Assembly: GCF_016802865.1 (NCBI RefSeq)
Contig: NZ_JAEVHM010000053.1
Location: 1 to 32,277, forward strand
DNA from: Micromonospora parastrephiae
Lineage (GTDB): Bacteria; Actinomycetota; Actinomycetes; Mycobacteriales; Micromonosporaceae
Reading direction: 5' to 3'
DNA: 32,277 nucleotides
Shown in pieces: positions 15,735-23,367 of this stretch (position 1 is the stretch's first letter; each line of letters starts with the position of its first letter). A program made the translations under genes and the position numbers. The notes under the pieces are model-generated. The model did not search any database. It saw nothing but the letters and a program-made list of their open reading frames with translations, and had not been told where the DNA came from.

Positions 15735-16478
15735 ATGGACGACGAAGCGATGATCGCGCGGGGCCGTAGGGCGGTGACGGGCGCAATGCCACCGGGAAGA
15801 TCTGGTGGCCGGCTTGCCGACGAGGTGTACGACACGCTGCTCGGACAGCTGATGTCGCTACGGATCGAGCCTGGCTCCCGCGTCACGATCGACGTCCTGG
15901 CGCGAGAGCTGGGGGTCTCGCAGACGCCGATCCGAGACGCTCTGAACCGCATGGAGGCCGAGGGCCTGGTCGTGCGTGTGCCCCATGCCGGCTACCGCAT
16001 TCCTCCCCAGATCACCCGTCACCGATTCGAGGACATGCTCGAGGTCCGCCTGCTCCTTGAGCCGGCGGCGGCGCGCAGATCCGCGGAACGCGCGTCCTTG
16101 GAGCAGGTGGCCGGTCTGCGTCGCATGCTGGAGGAGATGGAGGAACTGGAGGGGGGCAACGGGCCGATGGCCTATGGCGCCTTCGGGCTACGTGACGCCG
16201 CCTTTCACGATCTCGTCGCCCTGAGCGCGGAGAACCAGGTCATCCGTGAAGCGCTCGCTCGCCTGCACAGCCACGTGCACCTCTTCCGGCTGCACCACGA
16301 CACCCAGGTCACTCACCTGGCCATGGCCGAGCATGAGGACATTGTGGCCGCGATCGCCGCGCGTGACCCCGACGCCGCCGCCTACGCGATGCGTCGGCAC
16401 ATCCTGCGGTCCGGCGAGCGTTTTCGACGACTGTTCGACGAGATCGAGGGCGCGGACGGAATGGCGGTAGAGGCTTGA
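15735..16478 (+). CDS. GntR-family regulator, FCD (FadR-like) subfamily
   Basis: 247 residues. The winged helix spans about 25-90: LADEVYDTLLGQLMSLRIEP, then VLARELGVSQTPIRDALNRM and the wing GLVVRVPHAGYRI. The FCD effector domain (about 95-240) has the expected metal-site pattern, with DAAFHDLVALSAEN, HSHVHLFRLHH and AEHEDIVAAIAARD supplying Asp and three His positions. ATG 15735 is 12 bases from AAGGAAGGA, a rather long spacer. FCD regulators usually bind small carboxylic acids. It is divergent from the ABC importer operon and upstream of the DJ-1 and hydrolase genes, so it is the likely local regulator of the whole catabolic island. Confidence 0.88.
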   Translation: MDDEAMIARGRRAVTGAMPPGRSGGRLADEVYDTLLGQLMSLRIEPGSRVTIDVLARELGVSQTPIRDALNRMEAEGLVVRVPHAGYRIPPQITRHRFEDMLEVRLLLEPAAARRSAERASLEQVAGLRRMLEEMEELEGGNGPMAYGAFGLRDAAFHDLVALSAENQVIREALARLHSHVHLFRLHHDTQVTHLAMAEHEDIVAAIAARDPDAAAYAMRRHILRSGERFRRLFDEIEGADGMAVEA

Positions 16479-16567
16479 CGGGCACGCTGGGCCCAGGAAT
16501 GCTGACTCAATCCTGATCGGATCGGATTGGATCCACCTCACCCGCCCCCAGATGCGAGGAGAAGCAG

Positions 16568-17137
16568 GTGCCCAGAGCGCTGCTCCTGACCGGCGACGCC
16601 GCCGAGGAGCTCGACACGATGTATCCCTACTACCGCGTGCAGGAGGGCGGCTGGGACGTCGACGTCTCGTCACGGACGATGCGCGACGTGCAACTGGTCA
16701 TCCACGAGTTCGACCCCAACTCCGACGCCTACGTGGAGAAGAACGGCCGCAAGCTGCCGGTGGACGTGCCCTGGGCCGAGGTCGACGTCGAGCGCTATGA
16801 CGCCCTCATCATCCCCGGGGGACGTGCCCCCGAGTGGATCCGGGTCGACGCCGACGTCAGGCGGATCACCGAGCACTTCTTCGCGCGCAACCTCCCCATC
16901 GCGCTGGTGTGCCACGGCGCGCAGGTGCCAGCGGTGTACGGGCTGCTGAAGGGTCGAAAGACGGCGTGCTTCCCCCCGATCACCGGTGACATGGAGAACG
17001 CGGGCGCGACGGTCATCGACGCTCCCGACGTCGTGGACGGCAATCTCGTCTCCTGCCGGGGGTGGCCCGACATGCCGCAATTCGGCAGGGCGATGATGGA
17101 GCTCTTCTCGAAGTCGGTCAGCCCCGCATCGGCATGA
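16568..17137 (+). CDS. DJ-1/PfpI family protein
   Basis: 189 residues, GTG start with GAGGAGA 5 bases upstream. The nucleophile-elbow Cys is Cys115 in IALVCHGAQVPAVYGLLKGR, followed by His116 as in PfpI/YhbO-type proteins. DALIIPGGRAPEWIR precedes it, and an N-terminal glutamate (Glu13 or Glu14) could complete the active site. The family includes intracellular proteases, glyoxalase III and amidases; which one applies here cannot be read from sequence. It is 89 bases after the GntR gene and 19 bases before the hydrolase, consistent with one operon. A glyoxalase or aldehyde-repair function would suit a locus that generates reactive semialdehydes, which is inference. Confidence 0.88.
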   Translation: MPRALLLTGDAAEELDTMYPYYRVQEGGWDVDVSSRTMRDVQLVIHEFDPNSDAYVEKNGRKLPVDVPWAEVDVERYDALIIPGGRAPEWIRVDADVRRITEHFFARNLPIALVCHGAQVPAVYGLLKGRKTACFPPITGDMENAGATVIDAPDVVDGNLVSCRGWPDMPQFGRAMMELFSKSVSPASA

Positions 17138-17156
17138 GCACACCTGGCCTGCCGCG

Positions 17157-17978
17157 GTGACGGCACTTCGGACCGTCACCGTCGACGGCTCTCCCGTCCA
17201 CGTCCTGGAGAGCGGCACCGGGCCCGCGGTGCTGATGCTGCACGGCTCCGGACCCGGTACGACCGGGTCCGGCGCCTGGGCAACGACGGCGCAGGCGCTG
17301 GGCACGTCCTGGCACCTGGTGGCTCCTGACCAGGCGGGGTTCGGCCGTACACCCGTCCCGGCGGGCTCCAGGGGTGGGCTCCGGCTGTGGACCGAGCAGG
17401 CCGCGGGCCTGATGGATGCTCTCGGTATCGAGCACTACGCCGTGGTGGGTCACTCCATGGGCGGTGCCGTGGCGCTGGCATTGGCGGCCGCGCGCCCCCG
17501 GCAGGTCACCCGTGTCGTGGCGGTCTCGACGATGGGTGCCCCCGGGGCGCCGCTGTCCGCCGACCTCGACGCGATCTGGGCCGCCCCCGCCGGCCCGATC
17601 GGGGCACGAGACATGCTGAGTCGCCTCGTCCTCGACCAAGCGCTCGTGACCGATTCGGCCGTCGAGGCCCGTGCAGCCGCGATGCGAGCGGGGGAGGGCG
17701 CATTCGCGTCGTTGTTCCCGCCACCCAGGGCACGATGGGTCGACGAGCTCACCCTCTCTGCGCAAACCCTGGCAGCGGTGCGTGCGCCCGTGCTGCTCGT
17801 CCACGGCGCCGAGGACCGGGTCACCCCGCTCGGGACGGCAGCCCAGCCCCTGCTCGAACACCTGGCCGATGTCCGTCTGCACGTGCTCGGCCGATGCGGG
17901 CACGTGCCGGCGATCGAGCACCCGCACGAGTTCAGGCAACTGCTGTCGTGCTTCCTCCGCCGGGACCGGAATCCCTAA
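17157..17978 (+). CDS. Alpha/beta hydrolase, meta-cleavage-product/lactone hydrolase-like
   Basis: 273 residues. The oxyanion strand is LMLHGSGPGTTGSGAW, the pattern of C-C bond hydrolases such as MhpC and BphD. The catalytic triad is Ser100 in VVGHSMGGAVAL, Asp220 in LLVHGAEDRVTP and His249 in GRCGHVPAIEHP. The GTG start has no good RBS and follows the DJ-1 stop by 19 bases. No extradiol dioxygenase is present, so meta-cleavage chemistry is unsupported in this window. With the iron alcohol dehydrogenase and semialdehyde dehydrogenase, an ester or lactone hydrolase is an equally good hypothesis. Confidence 0.85.
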   Translation: MTALRTVTVDGSPVHVLESGTGPAVLMLHGSGPGTTGSGAWATTAQALGTSWHLVAPDQAGFGRTPVPAGSRGGLRLWTEQAAGLMDALGIEHYAVVGHSMGGAVALALAAARPRQVTRVVAVSTMGAPGAPLSADLDAIWAAPAGPIGARDMLSRLVLDQALVTDSAVEARAAAMRAGEGAFASLFPPPRARWVDELTLSAQTLAAVRAPVLLVHGAEDRVTPLGTAAQPLLEHLADVRLHVLGRCGHVPAIEHPHEFRQLLSCFLRRDRNP

Positions 17979-18010
17979 TTGATGCGGCAGGTCGGCGGAA
18001 GCGTTCTGTG

Positions 18011-18163
18011 GCTCCCGTCATTGCGCCCGTGCTGCTGTCGGACCGACAGCCCGGGCAGCGTCAGCCGCGCGGTAGGGCTGGAACGGGTCAGCTGCTGCGT
18101 CACCGCAACGGGCAGCCGATCACCTACCGGCGCTACGACCACCTGTGGGTGCAGCGTCGGGGA
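18011..18163 (+). pseudogene. Remnant of a site-specific tyrosine integrase
   Basis: One plus-strand frame, continuing past the hydrolase, reads APVLLSDRQPG and then LLRHRNGQPITYRRYDHLWV. The second segment resembles the stretch GxPITyRRYDxLW found in actinobacterial phage/plasmid-type integrases just before the catalytic HxLRH box. The catalytic His/Arg/Tyr part is absent, and the frame drifts into unrelated sequence after about 18163. It is probably a fossil of a lost mobile element. Identification rests on about 20 residues. Confidence 0.45.
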
Positions 18164-18237
18164 ACGGTCAGGGGCGGGAACTCGGTGCGGGAGGAAAGTG
18201 AACCACGGAGGGCGCGCATCGTGACCCGACCAACTCC

Positions 18238-18251
18238 CTACCCTCGGGTAG
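18238..18251. promoter_or_regulatory. Palindrome CTACCC-tc-GGGTAG with two further GGGTAG copies
   Basis: A 6-base inverted repeat with a 2-base centre at 18238-18251. Two more direct GGGTAG copies lie at 18326-18331 and 18351-18356, the last about 10 bases before the ATG at 18366. The repetition upstream of a start suggests binding sites for a regulator. I know no regulator with this site. Confidence 0.3.
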
Positions 18252-18365
18252 TCGGTTAAACCCGAGGACCTGCGTCCACCGAATCCTCAGCACGTGGTGG
18301 AAGTGAGGAAAGATCCCTGGCCTCTGGGTAGGTGTGGGTGCCTAACCGATGGGTAGGGGCTCGTC

Positions 18366-18913
18366 ATGCTGAAGCGAGCGGTATGGCAAGGGCTGGTGGC
18401 CGGGTTGACCGGGGCGGTGGTGATGACCGCTACGGAGAAGCTGGAGCAGCGGCTGACCGGTCGCCCCGACTCATACGTGCCGGCCCGCGTACTGGCACGG
18501 CTCACTGGGATGCCGGAGGCGCGCGGCGTCAGCCGCGGTGGCGAAACCTGACGATGCACTACGGTCAGGGTGCGCTCCTTGGTGTGCTGCGCAGCATCAT
18601 GGCGCAGTCCGGGCTGCGAGGTCCGTGGTCGTCGGGCATGTTCACCGTGGTGCGGTTGACCAGCGATCAGATCCTGGAAAATGCGACAGGTGTGGGGGCT
18701 CCACCGCAGACGTGGCCGCGCGGCGAGCTTGCCGTCGACGTGCTGCACAAGTTCGTCTACGGTTTCACCACCGGAGCGATCGCTGATGCCCTCGCCGCCC
18801 GTGACGGCGTCGGCCCGGGCCAGCGGCACGCCGCGGTGCGGCCCGGTCGTCATTCCGACGTCGGCCCCCTGCACGCGGCCGCTGCCCACGTCCTACCGGC
18901 ACGGCGCGGATAG
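18366..18913 (+). pseudogene. Frameshifted small membrane-protein gene (unknown family)
   Basis: The first frame starts at ATG 18366 with MLKRAVWQGLVAGLTGAVVM (one membrane helix) and ends at TGA 18549-18551. The next frame continues from about 18540 (WRNLTMHYGQGALLGVLRSI) and runs to 18913, with TVVRLTSDQILENATGVGAP and DVLHKFVYGFTTGAIADALA. Together they look like a single protein of the conserved actinobacterial kind with N-terminal helix and MHYGQGA segment. One base inserted near 18535-18540 restores the frame, though a few residues may also be missing at the junction. The last 40 codons become Arg/His/Pro-rich and may be beyond the original stop. It may be real decay or an assembly indel. 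Confidence 0.6.
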
Positions 18914-19049
18914 CTGTGTCACTGGCCCCGCCCATCGTGCTGCCCGCGCCGCTACGTGTACGCCGTGTCCCGCCAGCTCCTGGCCGAGGTCGCGCATGGC
19001 CTGTCAGGTCGGGGGTAGACGGTCCCAGCCGACGAGGTTGAGGTGGACG

Positions 19050-20201
19050 ATGGCGGGATCATGGTTGCTGGGCCCGGATGCCGGCTCACTGGGAGAGCGC
19101 CCGACCGCGGTGCTGGTGGCGGTGCGAGGCGAGGACGGTACGGCCGACAGCGGACCGGGTTCGGAGACCTCGCTGGCCGAGCTGCGCCGGCTCGCTGACA
19201 CCGACGGCCTGAGTATCGCCGACGCGCTGGTGCAAAGCCGGCCCCGCCCGGACCCGGCGACCTTCGTCGGATCGGGCAAGGTCGACGAGCTGGCCGCGCT
19301 CGCCGAGCGATCACACGCCGACCTGGTGATCGCCGACGGCGAACTGACCCCAGGGCAGGTGCGCAACCTGGAGGAGCGGGTGGGCGTGCGGGTGGTTGAC
19401 CGCACCGCGCTGATCCTGGACATCTTCGCCGAGCACGCCCGCACCAGCGACGGCCGAGTCCAGGTGGAGCTGGCGCAAATCGCGTACCAGCTGCCGCGGT
19501 TGCGCGGTGACGGCCGGTCGATGTCGAGGGTCGGTGGTGGCCGGATGGCCGGCGGCGCCGGCATGGGGGTGCGTGGTCCCGGTGAGATGCGGCTGGAGAC
19601 CCAGCGCCGGACGCTACGCGAGCGGGCCACCCGACTGCGACGCAACGCCTCCGAGCTGGCCCGGCGGCGGGAACGGACCCGGAACCGGCGGGCCCGCAAC
19701 CAGGTGCCGTCGGTGTCCATCACCGGCTACACCAATGCCGGCAAGTCGGCCCTCCTCAACCGGCTCACCGGTGCGGACGCGCAGGTGCGCGACGTCCTGT
19801 TCGCCACACTCGACCCCACCGTCAGACGGATCAGCACGGGTGACCTCACCTACACCATCACCGACACGGTTGGCTTCGTCCGGCACCTGCCGCACCAGTT
19901 GGTGGACGCGTTCCGGTCGACTCTGGACGAAGTCAGCCGCAGCGACCTCGCGCTGCATGTGGTCGACGCCTGCGCGCCGGACGCGCTGGGGCAGATCACC
20001 ACGGTGCACGGCGTACTGCACGAGATCGGCGCCGGCGACGTCCCCGAGCTGCTGGTGCTCAACAAGATCGACGTAGCGCCATCCGAGTGGGTGGACGCGT
20101 TGTGCCGGGCACACCCGCACGCCATTCCAGTCTCCGCCAGGACCGGTGCGGGCATTGACCACCTCCGCGACGAACTCGCCCAGAGGGTCCGGCACTCCTG
20201 A
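19050..20201 (+). CDS. hflX: GTPase HflX
   Basis: 383 residues. The N-terminal HflX domain includes FVGSGKVDELAAL and VVDRTALILDIFAEHARTSD. The glycine-rich linker follows at about 160-178 (GGGRMAGGAGMGVRGPGE), then a basic coiled coil. The GTPase domain has G1 GYTNAGKS (226-233), G3 DTVG (272-275), G4 NKID (338-341) and G5 SAR. HflX binds the 50S subunit and splits stalled or hibernating ribosomes; actinobacterial homologues contribute to stress and macrolide-type antibiotic tolerance. ATG 19050 has GAGGTGG directly upstream. It is shorter than mycobacterial HflX (about 480 residues). Many actinomycetes carry a second short copy, so this may not be the only hflX of the genome. Confidence 0.93.
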   Translation: MAGSWLLGPDAGSLGERPTAVLVAVRGEDGTADSGPGSETSLAELRRLADTDGLSIADALVQSRPRPDPATFVGSGKVDELAALAERSHADLVIADGELTPGQVRNLEERVGVRVVDRTALILDIFAEHARTSDGRVQVELAQIAYQLPRLRGDGRSMSRVGGGRMAGGAGMGVRGPGEMRLETQRRTLRERATRLRRNASELARRRERTRNRRARNQVPSVSITGYTNAGKSALLNRLTGADAQVRDVLFATLDPTVRRISTGDLTYTITDTVGFVRHLPHQLVDAFRSTLDEVSRSDLALHVVDACAPDALGQITTVHGVLHEIGAGDVPELLVLNKIDVAPSEWVDALCRAHPHAIPVSARTGAGIDHLRDELAQRVRHS

Positions 20202-20593
20202 CCCGAGTGGTCCGGTCGCTGAAGCTGGCAGGTTCCTGGCGGGCCGACTGTCAGCCACTGAAGGCATGGCCTGATGCCGGCACGCCGGCAGCCGTTGCCG
20301 GCCACTTGTGCGGACACGATCGGTCGATCAACTCGACCAACCACGTGCAGAACTGACAGGACGTTGAATGCCAGCCATGTTCGGACCGCAGCGCGACTCG
20401 GTCGGGGGCGCCTATCCGCGGACGGGGGCACGAAGCTCGGCCACGAGGCCGTCTGCACGATTCTCGGCGTGCAGCCCGTGCCACCGCCACTGCGTACGCT
20501 CTGGCACGCGTTCATCACACGTTGTTCGGATGCCCTCCCTGGTAGCCGGGCAGGTCATGTGGGTACGGTGCGCGCCATGATCGAGGACGCCGC

Positions 20594-20799
20594 ATGCCGT
20601 TGACGAATCCGTGGCTGGCCGGGCCCGCGCCGGCACAGCGGCTCGATCGTGATCGGCTTGAAGAGCGCCGCTGATTGCCACAACGGCAACGTCCTCGTCG
20701 CACCTCAGCTCGGCCGAGCGCTACCGCAAGCTCGGTGATCTCGACCGTGCCCGCGGGTACCTCCAGCGCGCACAGGCGTGGTTGACCGTCAGGGCATGA
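20594..20799 (+). pseudogene. Frameshifted small gene, TPR-like or helical protein of about 68 residues
   Basis: ATG 20594, with GAGGA 7 bases upstream, encodes MPLTNPWLAGPAPAQRLDRD and stops at 20672-20674. The adjacent frame continues IATTATSSSHLSSAERYRKL then GDLDRARGYLQRAQAWLTV to TGA 20797-20799. One extra base around 20670 joins them. ERYRKLGDLDRARGYLQRA resembles one tetratricopeptide-type helix pair. The family is not recognised. Confidence 0.45.
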
Positions 20800-20833
20800 A
20801 GACGCGGAGGATGCCGGCGGGTTGCCCTCGCTC

Positions 20834-20870
20834 TTGACGTGGAGGCCTGCCATCTGCTGCTATTTTATCC
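20834..20870 (+). promoter_or_regulatory. Candidate leaderless promoter of the TetR operon
   Basis: TTGACG (20834-20839), an 18-base spacer, and TGCTAT (20858-20863) place the transcription start at about the A of ATG 20871. No Shine-Dalgarno precedes this start, which agrees with a leaderless mRNA. Confidence 0.4.
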
Positions 20871-20880
20871 ATGCAGATAA
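20865..20880. promoter_or_regulatory. Candidate TetR operator TTATC-N6-GATAA
   Basis: Perfect 5-base inverted arms around CATGCA, covering the ATG of the TetR gene and abutting the -10. A wider pair, ATCTGC (20852-20857) and GCAGAT (20873-20878), overlaps it. Position and symmetry suggest autorepression by the TetR product. Confidence 0.45.
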
Positions 20881-21488
20881 CACCGGAGGTGGATCGGAAG
20901 ACGCGGATTCTCGAGGCGGTCGTCGAGTTGCTGGCCGAGCACGGCTACGCCAAGGCGACGTTTGCGCGGATCGTTGAGACGGCCCGACTCAGCAGCACGC
21001 GGCTCATCACGTACCACTACGACACCAAGCAGGAGTTGGTCGCTGCGGCGCTGCGCCACATCGGTGAGCGGGCACAGCAGTTCATGGTCCCGGCGATCGA
21101 GGCCGAGTCGTCGGCGCGTGGCAAGCTCGCCGCGTACCTGCGCTCGAATTTCCGCTTTCTCGCCGAGCGGCCGGCGTACGCGCGTGCTGCCGTCGAAATC
21201 GCCCGCAACCTGCCCCGGGACACGGCGGACGCCGATCTTCGCGAGGACGTGCCGGTGGTGCTCCTGGCGCAGCTGTTCGTCTCGGGCCAGGAGTCCGGGG
21301 AGCTGCGCCGGTTCGAGCCGGTGGTGATGGCGGTGACGGTCCGCGCCGCTGTCGATGCCGCCGTCGAGCGGTTCACCCGCGGCGAAGGGATGGACCTGGC
21401 TGCCTACGCGGAGGAGTTGTGCGCGATCTTCGATCGCGCGATCGCTGCGGACCCGGCCTCGGGGGATCTCGGGGAGGTGTTGTCGTGA
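20871..21488 (+). CDS. TetR-family transcriptional regulator
   Basis: 205 residues. The DNA-binding domain (about 8-56) reads KTRILEAVVELLAEHGYAKA then TFARIVETARLSSTRLITYH, followed by YDTKQELVAAALRHI, the standard TetR helix 1-4 pattern. The ligand domain is Ala-rich with FLAERPAYARAAVEIARNLP. It is first in a run of genes joined by 4-base overlaps; its stop overlaps the GTG of the membrane-protein gene. A palindromic candidate operator lies over its own start. The effector is unknown, possibly a small hydrophobic compound handled by the downstream glycosyltransferase. Confidence 0.92.
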   Translation: MQITPEVDRKTRILEAVVELLAEHGYAKATFARIVETARLSSTRLITYHYDTKQELVAAALRHIGERAQQFMVPAIEAESSARGKLAAYLRSNFRFLAERPAYARAAVEIARNLPRDTADADLREDVPVVLLAQLFVSGQESGELRRFEPVVMAVTVRAAVDAAVERFTRGEGMDLAAYAEELCAIFDRAIAADPASGDLGEVLS

Positions 21489-22159
21489 GACCGGTCGACA
21501 GCGACGCGGAGGAGGCGGTAGCCGGCGCCGCGACGCGGATGAGACAGGATGCGCGCCGGGCTCTGGTCGGACGAGTTGTCGTCGACGCGGTCCTGCCCCT
21601 GGTCGTCTACTACGCGCTACGCGCCATGGGCGCCGACGTGCTGGCCGCCACCCTCGCCGCGGGCGCGGTTCCCGCTGCGAACGCCGCCCTGGTCGCCGCT
21701 CGCAGCCGACGGGTGGACGTCGCCGGCCTCGTCGTCGTCAGCCTGTTCGTCGCAGGAGGCGTGCTGAGCGTGGTCACCGGAGACGCGCGCCTGCTGTACA
21801 TCAAGGACGGATGGCTCACCGGTCTGCTCGGCGCGTGGGTACTGCTGTCGCTGGCCATGAAGCGGCCGTTCATGCTGCACCTCGGCACGGTCATCGCCAC
21901 GGCCAAGGTCGGCGATGTCGGAGCCGCGGCGTGGCAGCAGCGCTGGATCGACGATCCCGTCTTCCGCCGCCGATTGCGCCTGGTGAGCGTCGTGGTCGGC
22001 GTCGTGCTGATGCTGGACGCGCTGGTCCGCGTCGCGATCGCCTCGATGATCGACCTCGACGCGGTCCCGACGGTCACCAACGTGCAGTACGCCGTCATGC
22101 TCGCCGGGCTGTTGTCCTGGTTCTTCTGGTACACCGCCCGGCACGGGCTGCGCGCGTGA
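21485..22159 (+). CDS. VC0807-like integral membrane protein
   Basis: 224 residues with about six hydrophobic segments. GTG start with GGGGAGG 7 bases upstream; it overlaps the TetR stop. LYIKDGWLTGLLGAWVLLSL followed by MKRPFMLHLGTVIA, then DPVFRRRLRLVSVVVG, is the pattern of the VC0807 family, which resembles intracellular septation protein A. The function is not established. The tight coupling between TetR and the glycosyltransferase suggests it serves the same process, for example protecting the membrane or helping to move the glycosylated product. Confidence 0.75.
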   Translation: MRPVDSDAEEAVAGAATRMRQDARRALVGRVVVDAVLPLVVYYALRAMGADVLAATLAAGAVPAANAALVAARSRRVDVAGLVVVSLFVAGGVLSVVTGDARLLYIKDGWLTGLLGAWVLLSLAMKRPFMLHLGTVIATAKVGDVGAAAWQQRWIDDPVFRRRLRLVSVVVGVVLMLDALVRVAIASMIDLDAVPTVTNVQYAVMLAGLLSWFFWYTARHGLRA

Positions 22160-23367
22160 GCACGACGACCGGCGCGCACGTCGCCGTCCTCACGGTCGGG
22201 GCGACCGGTCACCTGCTGCCCGTGCTCGACGTGATCACCGAACTGCGGGCCCGCGGGCATCGGGTCACCTGTTTCGCCCCGGACGTCGCGGGACCCGCCG
22301 CGCAACGTGCCGGCGCTGACGTCGTCACCTACGAGTCGACGCTCGTCACGCGCCCGTCGTCGTCGCCGCCGAGCGATTTCGCGGTGTGGCTGCCGTTCGT
22401 GCTGGTGGCGGAGGCGGCTGCCGTCGTACCCCAGGTCATCGCTGTGTTGCGCGGTGACGTCCCCGACGTCCTGCTCTACGACCGGGCCGCCCACCCGGCG
22501 GGCCGTGCGCTGGCGCAGCTGCTCGACCGGCCGGCGGTGGCGTTGTTCCCGTCCTTCGCCCAGGGGCCGGCGTGGTCGCTGGCCGCGGCCACCGGACAGA
22601 CGAGCGTGCTCGACCCCGCGCATCCCGCCTTCACGCCGTTGCAGGATCAGCTCGACCAGTTCTCCGCGCGCTGGGGAGTCGAGGGCATCACCGTACGCGA
22701 CCTGGCCGAGGCGCGCGAGCAGCGATCGATCGCGTTCCTCCCGCGGTGGTTCCAGTGCAACGGAGACGGGTTCGGCACGGACCATCACTTCGTCGGACCG
22801 TGTCTGGGCTCGCGGCTCGGCACCGGACCGGCGGGACACGAACGGCTCGTGTACGTCAGCGCGGGCACCGCAGCGGCCGAGCCGGAAACGGTACGGTCAC
22901 TGGTCCGCTCCGCGGCCGCCGCGGCACCGAACCACCGGGTGCTCGTGTCCACCGGCGGGTTCCCGGTCGCCGCCCTCGGGACGGTGCCCGACCGGGTCGA
23001 AGCCCACGAGCACGTCGACCAGCTCGCCGCATTGGCACAGGCCGACCTGTTCGTCACGCACGCCGGGATGGGCAGCGTCATGGAGGCCCTCTGGTTCGCC
23101 GTCCCCATGGTGTGCGCACCGCGCACAAGCGAGCAGCACCTCGTCGCGGCACGGGTCGAGGCCCTCGGTCTCGGCGTGAACCTCTCGGACGGTAGTGGCC
23201 CGAGCGGTGACGGCATGGCCAGGATGCTCGACCTCGCGCACGATCGGATGATGCGCGAGCGGTTGCGCGCCGCCTCCGCGAAGGTGCGGGCCGCCGGCGG
23301 GCGCCGAGCGGCAGTGGACGCGGTGGAGGCAGCTCTCCCGTCCGATCGCAATGGGGGCGGCGCATGA
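22156..23367 (+). CDS. UGT/MGT-like glycosyltransferase (GT1 family)
   Basis: 403 residues, GTG start overlapping the preceding TGA. The N-terminal acceptor domain begins AVLTVGATGHLLPVLDVITE. The C-terminal nucleotide-sugar domain has LVYVSAGTAAAEPETVRSLV, AHEHVDQLAALAQADLFVTH and the donor-binding HAGMGSVMEAL (His302) with VPMVCAPRTSEQHLVAARVE. This is the GT-B fold of macrolide and flavonoid glycosyltransferases. It probably moves UDP- or TDP-sugar onto a hydrophobic acceptor. It could act in detoxification (as with Mgt) or in tailoring of a natural product. No sugar-biosynthesis set is adjacent, which favours detoxification using a common sugar donor. ATGA overlap with the AraC gene follows. 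Confidence 0.9.
   Translation: MSTTTGAHVAVLTVGATGHLLPVLDVITELRARGHRVTCFAPDVAGPAAQRAGADVVTYESTLVTRPSSSPPSDFAVWLPFVLVAEAAAVVPQVIAVLRGDVPDVLLYDRAAHPAGRALAQLLDRPAVALFPSFAQGPAWSLAAATGQTSVLDPAHPAFTPLQDQLDQFSARWGVEGITVRDLAEAREQRSIAFLPRWFQCNGDGFGTDHHFVGPCLGSRLGTGPAGHERLVYVSAGTAAAEPETVRSLVRSAAAAAPNHRVLVSTGGFPVAALGTVPDRVEAHEHVDQLAALAQADLFVTHAGMGSVMEALWFAVPMVCAPRTSEQHLVAARVEALGLGVNLSDGSGPSGDGMARMLDLAHDRMMRERLRAASAKVRAAGGRRAAVDAVEAALPSDRNGGGA

Larger units (their letters stand above)
17979..18365. other. 387-base region with an integrase relic and GGGTAG repeats
   Basis: After the hydrolase stop, the plus strand carries a relic of a tyrosine recombinase (18011-18163, listed separately). A palindrome and GGGTAG repeats follow, upstream of the frameshifted gene at 18366. 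No intact gene is supported. Confidence 0.5.
20202..20870. other. 669-base region between hflX and the TetR gene, largely non-coding or decayed
   Basis: From 20202 to about 20590 I find no frame with a convincing protein. The frames there are rich in Arg/Ser/Pro as expected by chance. A frameshifted small gene occupies 20594-20799 (listed separately). The last 70 bases hold the promoter and operator of the TetR operon. Confidence 0.45.

Noticed and set aside
20368..20580. A 70-codon plus-strand frame with an AGGA before its ATG, between hflX and the TetR gene
   Set aside because: Its Ser/Arg/Cys-rich composition is what a chance frame in this DNA gives. No homology is recognised.
22156..23367. 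A complete antibiotic biosynthetic cluster around the glycosyltransferase
   Set aside because: No scaffold enzymes or deoxysugar genes are present in the window, so only a tailoring or detoxification module is supported.
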